Shown here: positions 1-6,296 of the stretch, in pieces | How the letters are laid out: every line of letters begins with the position of its first letter | How positions within the stretch are numbered: position 1 is the stretch's first letter | Assembly: GCA_964541075.1 (NCBI GenBank) | Contig: CAZIPZ010000159.1 | Location: 1-9,617, forward strand | Length of the DNA: 9,617 nucleotides | Direction: 5' to 3' | From: CAZIPZ01 sp964541075 | GTDB taxonomy: Bacteria; Acidobacteriota; Terriglobia; 20CM-2-55-15 | Translations under genes and position numbers: made by a program | The notes under the pieces: generated by a model | Seen by the model: only the letters and a program-made list of their open reading frames with translations | Told to the model about the DNA's origin: nothing | Databases searched by the model: none

Positions 1-512
1 GCTCCATCAACAACGTCGCCGCCTGCATCGTCATCGGCGTTTTTCCAGGACTGTTGTATGAGCACCTTCCGAACGCGGTCGAGTATGCACCGTACACCCT
101 TCACCACGTGACAAGCACTCTCGGTATGCTCGGTTTTACGGCGTTGGGTTTTTTTCTGCTGTTGTCCCATCTGGATCCGGCGCCTACAGTCAGTGTAGAT
201 ACCGACTGGTTCTATCGACGGGGTGCGAAGCATTTGGCAGCGCTGGCGCGTGGACCGTTGACGCGCTTGGAATACGGTTTCGTCGGACAGATTTATGAAT
301 TTGTCATAAGGCGGCCGGTGTTGGGCGTCGCCAGTTTTCTACGAGGAATTGACACGTCGGTCGTGGACTCGACAATGGTGGGCGTCGGACGTTCGACCGT
401 AACGTTCAGTCAAGTCCTGAAAACCGTTGTGAGCGGCCATGCACAACACTACGCGCTGATCATGGCGGCCGGAATTCTGGCGCTCATGGTTTTGGCGGCA
501 CTGGTGCGATGA
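1..512 (+). CDS. MrpD/NuoL-type proton-channel subunit, C-terminal part (5' end outside window)
   Basis: Only the last 169 residues are visible; the frame is open from base 3, so the true start lies upstream and the TTG at 54 is not a start. The protein belongs to the antiporter-like family of membrane subunits (NuoL/M/N, MrpA/D) that carry protons in complex I. Hydrophobic stretches lie at the visible start (VAACIVIGVFPGLLY), near visible residues 36-56, and at the C-terminus (YALIMAAGILALMVLAALV). A VDTDWFYRR motif follows the second one; from memory this is typical of MrpD-like proteins in complex I or Mrp-type clusters. The last 70 residues (YEFVIRRP, a VVDSTMVGVGRS segment, then HAQHYALIMAAG) instead resemble the NuoL C-terminus. 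The gene overlaps nuoM by ATGA, so it very likely supplies the NuoL-position subunit of this complex. NuoL or MrpD cannot be settled without the missing N-terminal part. Confidence 0.82.
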   Translation, partial: SINNVAACIVIGVFPGLLYEHLPNAVEYAPYTLHHVTSTLGMLGFTALGFFLLLSHLDPAPTVSVDTDWFYRRGAKHLAALARGPLTRLEYGFVGQIYEFVIRRPVLGVASFLRGIDTSVVDSTMVGVGRSTVTFSQVLKTVVSGHAQHYALIMAAGILALMVLAALVR

Positions 513-1978
513 TGGGCTTTCCTGTTCTTACGGTCTTAACATTCTTGCCGATGGCAGGCGCAGTCTTGGTTTTGCTTCTGGGCAACGACCGAACCGCGCG
601 TTGGATTGCGCTGCTTGCGACCCTTGCCACCCTGGCTGTATCCGCGCCCCTTTACCAACAGTTCGATAAGACCTCCAGCGAACTGCAGTTCGTGGAATCG
701 GCGGATTGGATTCCTTCATTCAATATCACGTACAGCATGGGGGTCGACGGCATCAGTCTCCCTTTCATTTTCCTGGCGGCTCTCCTGAGCGTTTTATGCA
801 TCGGAGCGTCTTGGGCGGCGGTTCGGACGAGGGTGCGGGAGTTTTATGCTGCGCTTCTGGTGGCAGAGACGGCGATGATCGGCCTCTTCGCTGCCTCCAA
901 TGTATTCCTCTTCTTCATTTTCTGGGAACTCATGCTGGTGCCCGTATTTCTCCTGATCGGAGTGTGGGGAGGACCAGGACGCGTTTACGCCGCCATGAAG
1001 TTTCTTCTGTTCACGCTGGCAGGAAGCGTCTTGATGCTGGTGGCGATCATCACGCTGTACCAGATATGCGGAACATTCGATTTCAAGGCCCTGACTTTGG
1101 CCAGATCTTCGATTTCCCCCAGCCAGCAGGCGTGGCTCTTCGCCGCTTTTCTTGCGGCTTTTGCGGTCAAGGTTCCGATGTTTCCGGTGCATACATGGCT
1201 TCCGAATGCGCACACTGAGGCCCCGACGGCCGGCAGTGTGATTCTGGCCGGGATTCTTCTAAAGATGGGGGCGTATGGGTTCCTTCGCATCTCCCTGCCG
1301 ATTCTTCCAAGCGGGGTGCAGATTTTCCTCAAGCCGATGCTCGTTGTCTCGGTCATCGCAATCGTGTACGGCGCGTATGTGACCTTGGTCCAGACCGATG
1401 TCAAGCGCTTGATTGCTTTCTCAAGCATCAGCCACATGGGTTTCGTTACGCTGGGCATCTTCACGCTTAATCGCAACGGCGTCGAAGGCGCGATCCTTCA
1501 GATGATCAATCACGGCATCGTTTCCGCGGCGCTTTTCCTATGCGTAGGCATGATCTACGAACGAACCCACACTCGAGAGATCAAGGACTATGGCGGAGTC
1601 GGCAAGGCTGCGCCGGTGTATTCCACTCTGCTTGCCTTGTTTTGTCTGGCTGCATCGGGATTCCCTGGTTTGAATTCCTTTGTCGGTGAATTCCTCATTA
1701 TTGGCGGAGCATTCAAGACGCAGGTCTGGCTGGGAGCGATGGCGGTGTGGGGTGTGGCTCTCGGCACAACATACATTCTTTGGCTTTATTACCGGCTCGT
1801 GATGGGCGAGGTCAATCCCGGGCTCGCCTCGCTAAAACTGGAGCTTAACGCCCGCGAAGCTGCGACTCTGGCTCCTCTTGCATTGCTTGCTGTGGTTCTG
1901 GGGCTCCATCCCGAAAGCGTCCTTTCCTTTCTTCATGTTTCCGTTGCTCAATTGCTAGCCACTGGAGTTGCCCCATGA
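509..1978 (+). CDS. nuoM: NADH-quinone oxidoreductase subunit M (NuoM), membrane proton channel
   Basis: NuoM is an antiporter-like subunit in the distal membrane arm of complex I and carries one proton path. At 489 residues it has the usual family length and many hydrophobic helices. The key charged residues are visible: Glu140 in FIFWELMLVPVFLLIGVWGG, Lys221 in AVKVPMFPVHTWLPNAH, Lys252 in ILLKMGAYGFLRI and Glu394 in SFVGEFLIIGG. They match E144, K234, K265 and E407 of E. coli NuoM; the last is Glu in NuoM where NuoN has Lys, which supports the subunit assignment. KRLIAFSSISHMGFVTLGIF is also diagnostic. The start ATG at 509 overlaps the upstream stop (ATGA), and a second ATG at 512 is out of frame. 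No clear Shine-Dalgarno precedes it, which suggests translational coupling. The 3' end overlaps nuoN by ATGA. Confidence 0.96.
   Translation: MMGFPVLTVLTFLPMAGAVLVLLLGNDRTARWIALLATLATLAVSAPLYQQFDKTSSELQFVESADWIPSFNITYSMGVDGISLPFIFLAALLSVLCIGASWAAVRTRVREFYAALLVAETAMIGLFAASNVFLFFIFWELMLVPVFLLIGVWGGPGRVYAAMKFLLFTLAGSVLMLVAIITLYQICGTFDFKALTLARSSISPSQQAWLFAAFLAAFAVKVPMFPVHTWLPNAHTEAPTAGSVILAGILLKMGAYGFLRISLPILPSGVQIFLKPMLVVSVIAIVYGAYVTLVQTDVKRLIAFSSISHMGFVTLGIFTLNRNGVEGAILQMINHGIVSAALFLCVGMIYERTHTREIKDYGGVGKAAPVYSTLLALFCLAASGFPGLNSFVGEFLIIGGAFKTQVWLGAMAVWGVALGTTYILWLYYRLVMGEVNPGLASLKLELNAREAATLAPLALLAVVLGLHPESVLSFLHVSVAQLLATGVAP
1964..1967 (+). promoter_or_regulatory. Ribosome binding site for nuoN
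   Basis: GGAG lies inside the end of nuoM, seven bases before the nuoN ATG at 1975, which is good spacing. It supports that ATG as the start despite the ATGA overlap with the nuoM stop. Confidence 0.6.
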
Positions 1979-3396
1979 ACGGCGCCACCGCAGCTGACAT
2001 CGCACTGCTTGCGCCGGAGTTAATTCTGGTCGGCATGGCGCTCTTCCTGATCTTGGCGGCGCGCAGGATTCAGAAAGTTGAAGTCGCCGCCGTGGGGACG
2101 GTCCTGGCGGCGGTAGCCGCGGCCGCGGCATCCGTTTGGATTTTGCCGAGTGGCTCCCAAACGGGATTTTCAGGAATGTTCATCGTCGACGGGTATTCCC
2201 AATTTTTCAAGGTTCTTTTCGCCGCGACCCTTGCGCTCGCTTCGTTGCTTTCCATGAAGAGCCTGGACAAAGAGCACGTACCCCGTGCGGAATACCACAT
2301 TCTTCTAGTGTTAGCTTCGACGGGAATGATGGTTTCGGTTTCCGCTATAGATCTGCTGACGCTGTACCTCGGTTTGGAGTTGATGACCCTTTGCTCCTAT
2401 ATTCTGGTCGGCATCCGTGTGGAGCGGCCGATGTCCAACGAAGCCGCGATCAAGTATTTTCTTTTGGGCTCCTTTGCGTCGGCGTTGCTTATATACGGAA
2501 TCAGCCTGATCTACGGTGTGACCGGAGCGACGGATTTTGCAACCATCTCTTCAGCGCTCTCCGCAAGTGATCTGGGCGGAAATTCCTTACTTCTCGTTGG
2601 CATGGGTTTGGTTGCGGCTGGATTGGCGTTCAAGGTTGCAGCCGCCCCTCTTCACGCATGGGCGCCTGACGCATACCAAGGCGCGAGCGCTCCAGTCGCC
2701 GCCTTCCTGGCGGCGGGCTCGAAGGCGGCCGGCCTGGCGACGTTGGGTCGCGTATGCCTCGTGGCGTTTGGTTCGGAGTCTCATGTGTTGTCGGTGGTGC
2801 TGGCCTGTCTCGCCGGACTATCCATCATCGTTGGTAGTGTGCTCGCGGTGTCTCAGACGGATATGAAGCGTCTGCTCGCCTATTCCTCCATCGCACATGC
2901 AGGCTATGCACTTCTGGGATTGATAGCGGGCACTGCAGCTGGAACATCCGCGACCATGATCTACGCCTTTTTCTACGTTTTTATGACACTCGGAACGTTT
3001 GGGGTCGTCATCGCCATGGGTGAACGCGGGGAGATTCTGGACGGCTATGCAGGGCTGGCTGCTCAGCGTCCCGGGACAGCGATGATCATGCTTCTGTTTC
3101 TCATGTCCCTCACTGGAATCCCTCCAACGGCAGGTTTTGCAGCCAAGTTTGTAGTCATTCTCAGCGCCGTGCGGGCCGGTTACACAGGATTGGCGATACT
3201 CGCGGTGGCTTGCAGCGTGGTTTCAGCGTTCATTTATATGCGTGTGGCCGTATTGATGTACATGAAGGAACCCAACGAGCCTGCGCCTTCCAGGCTGCCT
3301 ATGGCCGTCTTTGCGGCGCTTGCCGTGGCCGCGCTGATTACGTTGGTCGGTGGGATTTCGCCGGGCAGTTTGACGGGCTGGGCGGTGTCGCCCTGA
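1975..3396 (+). CDS. nuoN: NADH-quinone oxidoreductase subunit N (NuoN), membrane proton channel
   Basis: NuoN is the antiporter-like subunit nearest the quinone end of the membrane arm. The 473 residues are close to the family norm (about 480). Proton-path residues are all present: Glu135 in LYLGLELMTLCSYILVG, Lys220 in GLAFKVAAAPLHAWAPDAYQ, Lys250 in AAGSKAAGLATLGR and Lys391 in AGFAAKFVV. They correspond to E133, K217, K247 and K395 of E. coli NuoN with nearly identical spacing. The stretch around KRLLAYSSIAHAGYALLG is also typical, and APDAYQGASAPVAAFL distinguishes NuoN from NuoM. The start ATG overlaps the nuoM stop and has a GGAG seven bases upstream. The gene ends in TGA and is followed by the longest gap in the window (41 bases), after which the nuoA-to-G block begins. 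Confidence 0.96.
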   Translation: MNGATAADIALLAPELILVGMALFLILAARRIQKVEVAAVGTVLAAVAAAAASVWILPSGSQTGFSGMFIVDGYSQFFKVLFAATLALASLLSMKSLDKEHVPRAEYHILLVLASTGMMVSVSAIDLLTLYLGLELMTLCSYILVGIRVERPMSNEAAIKYFLLGSFASALLIYGISLIYGVTGATDFATISSALSASDLGGNSLLLVGMGLVAAGLAFKVAAAPLHAWAPDAYQGASAPVAAFLAAGSKAAGLATLGRVCLVAFGSESHVLSVVLACLAGLSIIVGSVLAVSQTDMKRLLAYSSIAHAGYALLGLIAGTAAGTSATMIYAFFYVFMTLGTFGVVIAMGERGEILDGYAGLAAQRPGTAMIMLLFLMSLTGIPPTAGFAAKFVVILSAVRAGYTGLAILAVACSVVSAFIYMRVAVLMYMKEPNEPAPSRLPMAVFAALAVAALITLVGGISPGSLTGWAVSP

Positions 3397-3437
3397 AATT
3401 AATCAATGAGGTATACTTCAAAAGAGGTTGACTGTTC
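3397..3437 (+). other. Intergenic gap between nuoN and nuoA
   Basis: This 41-base AT-rich spacer is the longest non-coding stretch in the window. It contains TATACT (3412-3417), one base off a sigma-70 -10 box, but no acceptable -35 element at 16-18 bases upstream, so an internal promoter is not supported. No stem typical of a terminator is visible. It also holds the nuoA ribosome binding site. Confidence 0.7.
3423..3427 (+). promoter_or_regulatory. Ribosome binding site for nuoA (supports GTG start)
   Basis: AGAGG ends ten bases before the GTG at 3438. The nearby ATG at 3442 is in another frame, so this site supports the GTG as the nuoA start. Confidence 0.55.
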
Positions 3438-3791
3438 GTGAATGAATACCTGGGAATAGCAGTCGCGTTCGCGCTGGCGGGCGGAATTGCGGCACTGATG
3501 GTTGTGCTGGGCTCCACTCTGGGCAAGAAAAATCCAACCAAAGCAAAACTGGAACCATTTGAATGCGGAAAGCAGCCGTTCGCGCTTCCAATGGGAAGGT
3601 TTGCCGTTAAGTTTTATCTTGTCGCCATTTTGTTCATTCTGTTTGACGTCGAGCTTGTTTTTCTCTATCCATGGGCGGTTGTATATCGGGCGCTGGGTTT
3701 TTCAGGTCTTGTTGAAATGGGTGTGTTTCTTGTGATTCTTATGGCCGGATTTATCTACGCCTGGGATAACGGCGCTTTGGATTGGCATTAA
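3438..3791 (+). CDS. nuoA: NADH-quinone oxidoreductase subunit A (NuoA)
   Basis: NuoA is a small membrane subunit at the junction of the peripheral and membrane arms; its first loop helps seal the quinone cavity. At 117 residues it has the family's usual size, with three hydrophobic helices (about 5-27, 58-80 and 88-108). The conserved loop motif is clear: LEPFECG at 38-44, with Cys43 the residue known to change exposure with the active/deactive state in mitochondrial ND3. RFAVKFYLVAILFILFDVE follows, with Asp70 and Glu72 in the second helix, then the C-terminal AWDNGALDW. The start is GTG, preceded by AGAGG; the ATG four bases downstream is out of frame. The gene follows a 41-base gap and stands four bases ahead of nuoB. 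Confidence 0.96.
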   Translation: MNEYLGIAVAFALAGGIAALMVVLGSTLGKKNPTKAKLEPFECGKQPFALPMGRFAVKFYLVAILFILFDVELVFLYPWAVVYRALGFSGLVEMGVFLVILMAGFIYAWDNGALDWH

Positions 3792-3795
3792 TACT

Positions 3796-4314
3796 ATGAA
3801 CAACACGTCTTTCTTAACTAGCCGCCTTGATGAAGCTATCGGATGGGCTCGAAAGTACTCGATCTTCCAGTATCCGTTTGTGACAGCGTGTTGCGGAATG
3901 GAGTATATGGCGACGGCGTGTTCCCATTACGACGTCGATCGTTTTGGGGCAGGGCTTCCTAGATTCTCTCCGCGACAGGCGGATGTGCTATTTGTTGTAG
4001 GCACAATCAGTCACAAGATGGCGCCCGTATTGAGGCGTATTTATGAACAGATGGCCGACCCCAAGTGGGTTGTGGCTTTTGGGGTGTGCACCTGTACTGG
4101 CGGGTTTTATGACAACTATGCAACTGTGATGGGAATTGACACGATTCTTCCGGTGGATGTGTATATACCGGGTTGTCCTCCACGTCCTGAGATGGTCCTC
4201 GACGGTTTGATGAAACTGCAGGAGAAAATTCAGGCCCAACGTACGACTGGCGTACGGCCCGAGCCCGAGCCTCGCCCGGATATGCCCCAGCCTCGCCCGG
4301 AAATGTTTGGATGA
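3796..4314 (+). CDS. nuoB: NADH-quinone oxidoreductase subunit B (NuoB), carries Fe-S cluster N2
   Basis: NuoB binds the terminal [4Fe-4S] cluster N2, which passes electrons to quinone at the NuoB/NuoD interface. The 172-residue protein has the expected ligands: tandem Cys32-Cys33 (TACCGMEYMA), Cys98 (FGVCTCTGG) and Cys127 (PVDVYIPGCPPRPE). The SPRQADVLFVVGT and KMAPVLRRIYEQMADPKWV blocks are diagnostic. An additional Cys100 lies two residues after ligand Cys98, where small residues are more usual. The last 25 residues form a proline-rich tail with a 7-residue repeat (PRPDM / PRPEM) that is not part of the conserved fold. The start ATG lies four bases after the nuoA stop with no obvious Shine-Dalgarno, so coupling to nuoA is likely. 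The stop overlaps the nuoC start. Confidence 0.96.
   Translation: MNNTSFLTSRLDEAIGWARKYSIFQYPFVTACCGMEYMATACSHYDVDRFGAGLPRFSPRQADVLFVVGTISHKMAPVLRRIYEQMADPKWVVAFGVCTCTGGFYDNYATVMGIDTILPVDVYIPGCPPRPEMVLDGLMKLQEKIQAQRTTGVRPEPEPRPDMPQPRPEMFG
4270..4301 (+). repeat. Short direct repeat in the 3' end of nuoB
   Basis: The 11-base unit CCTCGCCCGGA occurs at 4270-4280 and again at 4291-4301, a period of 21 bases (seven codons). It encodes PRPDMPQ followed by PRPEM. A small in-frame tandem duplication in a disordered tail is the simplest reading. Confidence 0.75.
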
Positions 4315-4796
4315 TGGGAACTTCCGCCTTGATCGAGTCCGTAATGCAGCGCTTTCCGGATGCGGTGTCGTCGTCCCATGCTTATCGCGGTGATGCGACC
4401 CTGACTCTGCGTCCTGCATCGTTGCTTGATGTGGCGCGGTTCATCAAAACCGATCCGGCCTTCCAGATGAATTTTTTGGTCGACTTGAGCGCAGTAGATT
4501 ACCTCACGTTTGGGAAGCGTCCTGTTCCCGCTTTCTTCACGTCTTCGGGCGTGACTGTAAGGCCCTCTCCTCAAATTCCAGATGAGAATCCATGGCCCGG
4601 CCCTCCTCCGCAACGATTCACAATCGTCTACCATTTCTATTCGACCACTCACAAGCATCGTCTGCGTTTCATCGTCCCCGTTGACGAAGGGACGGAAGTG
4701 GACACCGTTTCCTCGTTGTGGCCCGCAGCAGATTGGCTCGAGCGTGAAGTGTGGGACATGTTCGGCATCGTGTTCAAAGGCCATCCCGACCTCTAG
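4311..4796 (+). CDS. nuoC: NADH-quinone oxidoreductase subunit C (NuoC) part of an amber-interrupted NuoCD gene
   Basis: This is the NuoC (30 kDa) subunit of the complex I connecting module. The family core is present: FLVDLSAVDYLTFG at about 55-68, FTIVYHFYSTTHKHRLRFIVPV from 103, WPAADWLEREVWDMFGI at about 137-153, then FKGHPDL. A normal NuoC continues with R/K-RILMYEEFVGHPLRKDYP; here a TAG occupies the first of those codons and RILMYEGFVGHPLRKDF follows in the same frame. The 161-residue product would thus lack the last part of the signature and the C-terminal tail. A proline-rich insertion of about 34 residues (68-101) separates the first two conserved blocks. The start ATG at 4311 overlaps the nuoB stop. 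The TAG could be an error, a mutation, or a codon read through to make NuoCD; the sequence alone cannot decide. Confidence 0.88.
   Translation: MMGTSALIESVMQRFPDAVSSSHAYRGDATLTLRPASLLDVARFIKTDPAFQMNFLVDLSAVDYLTFGKRPVPAFFTSSGVTVRPSPQIPDENPWPGPPPQRFTIVYHFYSTTHKHRLRFIVPVDEGTEVDTVSSLWPAADWLEREVWDMFGIVFKGHPDL
4794..4796 (+). other. In-frame amber (TAG) codon inside the NuoCD reading frame
   Basis: The TAG follows HPDL and precedes RILMYEGFVGHPLRKDF, in the middle of the conserved NuoC signature. Frame is unchanged on both sides, so a single-base insertion or deletion does not explain it. The position usually holds Arg or Lys: any Arg codon needs at least two base changes to become TAG, while AAG (Lys) or CAG (Gln) needs one. 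No other gene ending in this window stops with TAG (six TGA, one TAA). Confidence 0.9.
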
Positions 4797-4805
4797 CGCA
4801 TACTC

Positions 4806-6296
4806 ATGTACGAGGGCTTTGTCGGACATCCTTTGCGTAAGGATTTTGCGGTTAAGAATCGCCAGCCGTTGATTGGACCAGGAGCAATGGCATCGCCTCC
4901 AAGCGATACGCTTCCCAAAGACGACAAAGAACTGAAGGCTGTTGAGGCGACGCTTCTCAGCGACCCTGAGGATCTGGAAACGCGAGACATGCTGCTCAAC
5001 ATCGGCCCAGCGCATCCGGCAATGCACGGGATCATTCGGATTGTGACGAAACTGGACGGGGAAAAGATCGAGCACGCGGAAGTGGAGATCGGTTACCTCC
5101 ATCGAGGTTTTGAGAAGATGGCGGAGACGGTCGACTTCAACAGCGTCATGCCGTACACCGACCGACTCAACTACGTTTCCCCTCTTATCAACAACATGGG
5201 GTATTGCATGGCCGTGGAGAAGGTGATTGGCATCACGGTTCCTGAACGTTGCCAATACATCCGAGTGATTCTCTCCGAGATTTCCAGAATAACGGACCAC
5301 CTCACCTGCGTCGGCGCCAGCGCGATGGAACTGGGCGCCTTTACTGTCTTTCTCTACATGATCAAGGCTCGCGAATATCTGTGGGAGCTCGTGGAGAAGG
5401 TGACAGGAGCTCGGATGACCGTCAGCTACTGCCGCGTTGGCGGAGTGAAGGGGGACTTGCCAGACGACTTTGCGGAGCCATGCCGCAAAGCTTTTGAGGA
5501 GACTCGCAAGGTTCTTTCAGAATCCGACGGGCTTTTGACGCGCAACCGTATTTTCGCAGACCGAATGAATGGCACCGGCGTTATATCCGCAGAGGATGCC
5601 ATTGCGTACGGAATTACCGGTCCATTTCTTCGGGCCACAGGTTTGGATTACGACGTTCGCAAGGATTGTCCTTACGCCGTCTATGACCAGATTCCTTTTG
5701 ATGTCCCGATAGGCACTCGTGGCGACAACATGGATCGTTTCCTGGTCCGCATGGAAGAGATGGAGCAGTCCATGCGGATTGTCGAAGCTGCTTTAAAGCA
5801 AATGCCTCAGGGCCCCGTAATGGTGAATCCGGACACGGGGCGGCCCATCCCAGCAGCGGATATGGTGGATCGGGCGAAAGTCGGCGACATCGCCGCCATC
5901 GCTGACGGGCGCGCCGTGGCCTGTCCTACGCTGGACGGTGGGAGCCGTTCCGAACGTTCAGTCACCGCGACGGAAGAGAAACGGGTGTTCCTGCCCGCGA
6001 AAGAAGACGCGTACGGAAACATTGAAGGGCTAATGCAACAGTTCAAACTCGTCATGTATGGGCACGGCGTGCGGCCGCCAAGAGGAGAGGCTTACTTTCC
6101 CGTGGAAGGCGCGAATGGAGAACTCGGCTTCTATGTTGTTAGTGACGGCGCCGGCAATGCGTACCGCGTGCGCGTCCGTCCTCCTTGCTTCGCGATCATG
6201 TCGGCGCTGCACAAAATTCTAACCGGTGAAATGATAGCGGACATGATACCCACCTTTGGATCGGTGAACATGATCGGCGGGGAACTCGACAGGTGA
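4806..6296 (+). CDS. nuoD: NADH-quinone oxidoreductase subunit D (NuoD), preceded in frame by the NuoC tail
   Basis: NuoD (49 kDa subunit) forms the quinone-reduction site with NuoB. Counting from the ATG at 4806, residues 1-25 (MYEGFVGHPLRKDF to RQPLIGP) are the NuoC C-terminus. NuoD proper begins around 50-62, with NIGPAHPAMHG at 65-75. His74 and Tyr123 (YTDRLNY) match the quinone-binding pair His38/Tyr87 of T. thermophilus. GYLHRGFEKMAE, RVGGVKGDLP, GELGFYVVSDG and the terminal GGELDR are also typical. An insertion of roughly 50 residues lies at about 343-393, before the conserved LPAKEDAYGNIEGL segment. ATG 4806 has no Shine-Dalgarno; the in-frame ATG at 4887 has AGGAG only two bases away. 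With the TAG read as an amino acid, the whole frame from 4311 would be a NuoCD fusion of about 661 residues, comparable to E. coli NuoCD plus the insertions. The end overlaps nuoEF. Confidence 0.93.
   Translation: MYEGFVGHPLRKDFAVKNRQPLIGPGAMASPPSDTLPKDDKELKAVEATLLSDPEDLETRDMLLNIGPAHPAMHGIIRIVTKLDGEKIEHAEVEIGYLHRGFEKMAETVDFNSVMPYTDRLNYVSPLINNMGYCMAVEKVIGITVPERCQYIRVILSEISRITDHLTCVGASAMELGAFTVFLYMIKAREYLWELVEKVTGARMTVSYCRVGGVKGDLPDDFAEPCRKAFEETRKVLSESDGLLTRNRIFADRMNGTGVISAEDAIAYGITGPFLRATGLDYDVRKDCPYAVYDQIPFDVPIGTRGDNMDRFLVRMEEMEQSMRIVEAALKQMPQGPVMVNPDTGRPIPAADMVDRAKVGDIAAIADGRAVACPTLDGGSRSERSVTATEEKRVFLPAKEDAYGNIEGLMQQFKLVMYGHGVRPPRGEAYFPVEGANGELGFYVVSDGAGNAYRVRVRPPCFAIMSALHKILTGEMIADMIPTFGSVNMIGGELDR

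Noticed and set aside
54..512. A complete 152-residue protein starting at TTG 54
   Set aside because: The frame is open to base 3 and the residues before TTG continue the family pattern (VIGVFPGLLYEHLP), so this is the interior of a longer truncated gene.
3370..3417. Possible internal promoter: TTGACG at 3370-3375 and TATACT at 3412-3417
   Set aside because: The spacing is 36 bases instead of 16-18, and no other -35-like element sits at the right distance from TATACT.
3406..3441. Tiny ORF (ATG to TGA, 11 codons) between nuoN and nuoA, whose stop overlaps the nuoA GTG
   Set aside because: It is very short, has no clear ribosome binding site of its own and no recognisable peptide; chance is sufficient, although a coupling role for nuoA cannot be excluded.
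4806..4889. Simple split nuoC / nuoD pair with nuoD starting at 4806 or 4887
   Set aside because: As a normal gene boundary this fails: the TAG cuts NuoC inside its signature, the following codons are the NuoC tail in the same frame, and neither ATG has a well-placed Shine-Dalgarno. The genes are still listed separately because the literal sequence has a stop.
4230..5300. Long open frame (356 codons) on the minus strand opposite nuoB end, nuoC and nuoD start
   Set aside because: It lies wholly antisense to strongly conserved complex I genes, its translation shows no recognisable motif and is rich in Arg/His, as expected for a shadow frame.
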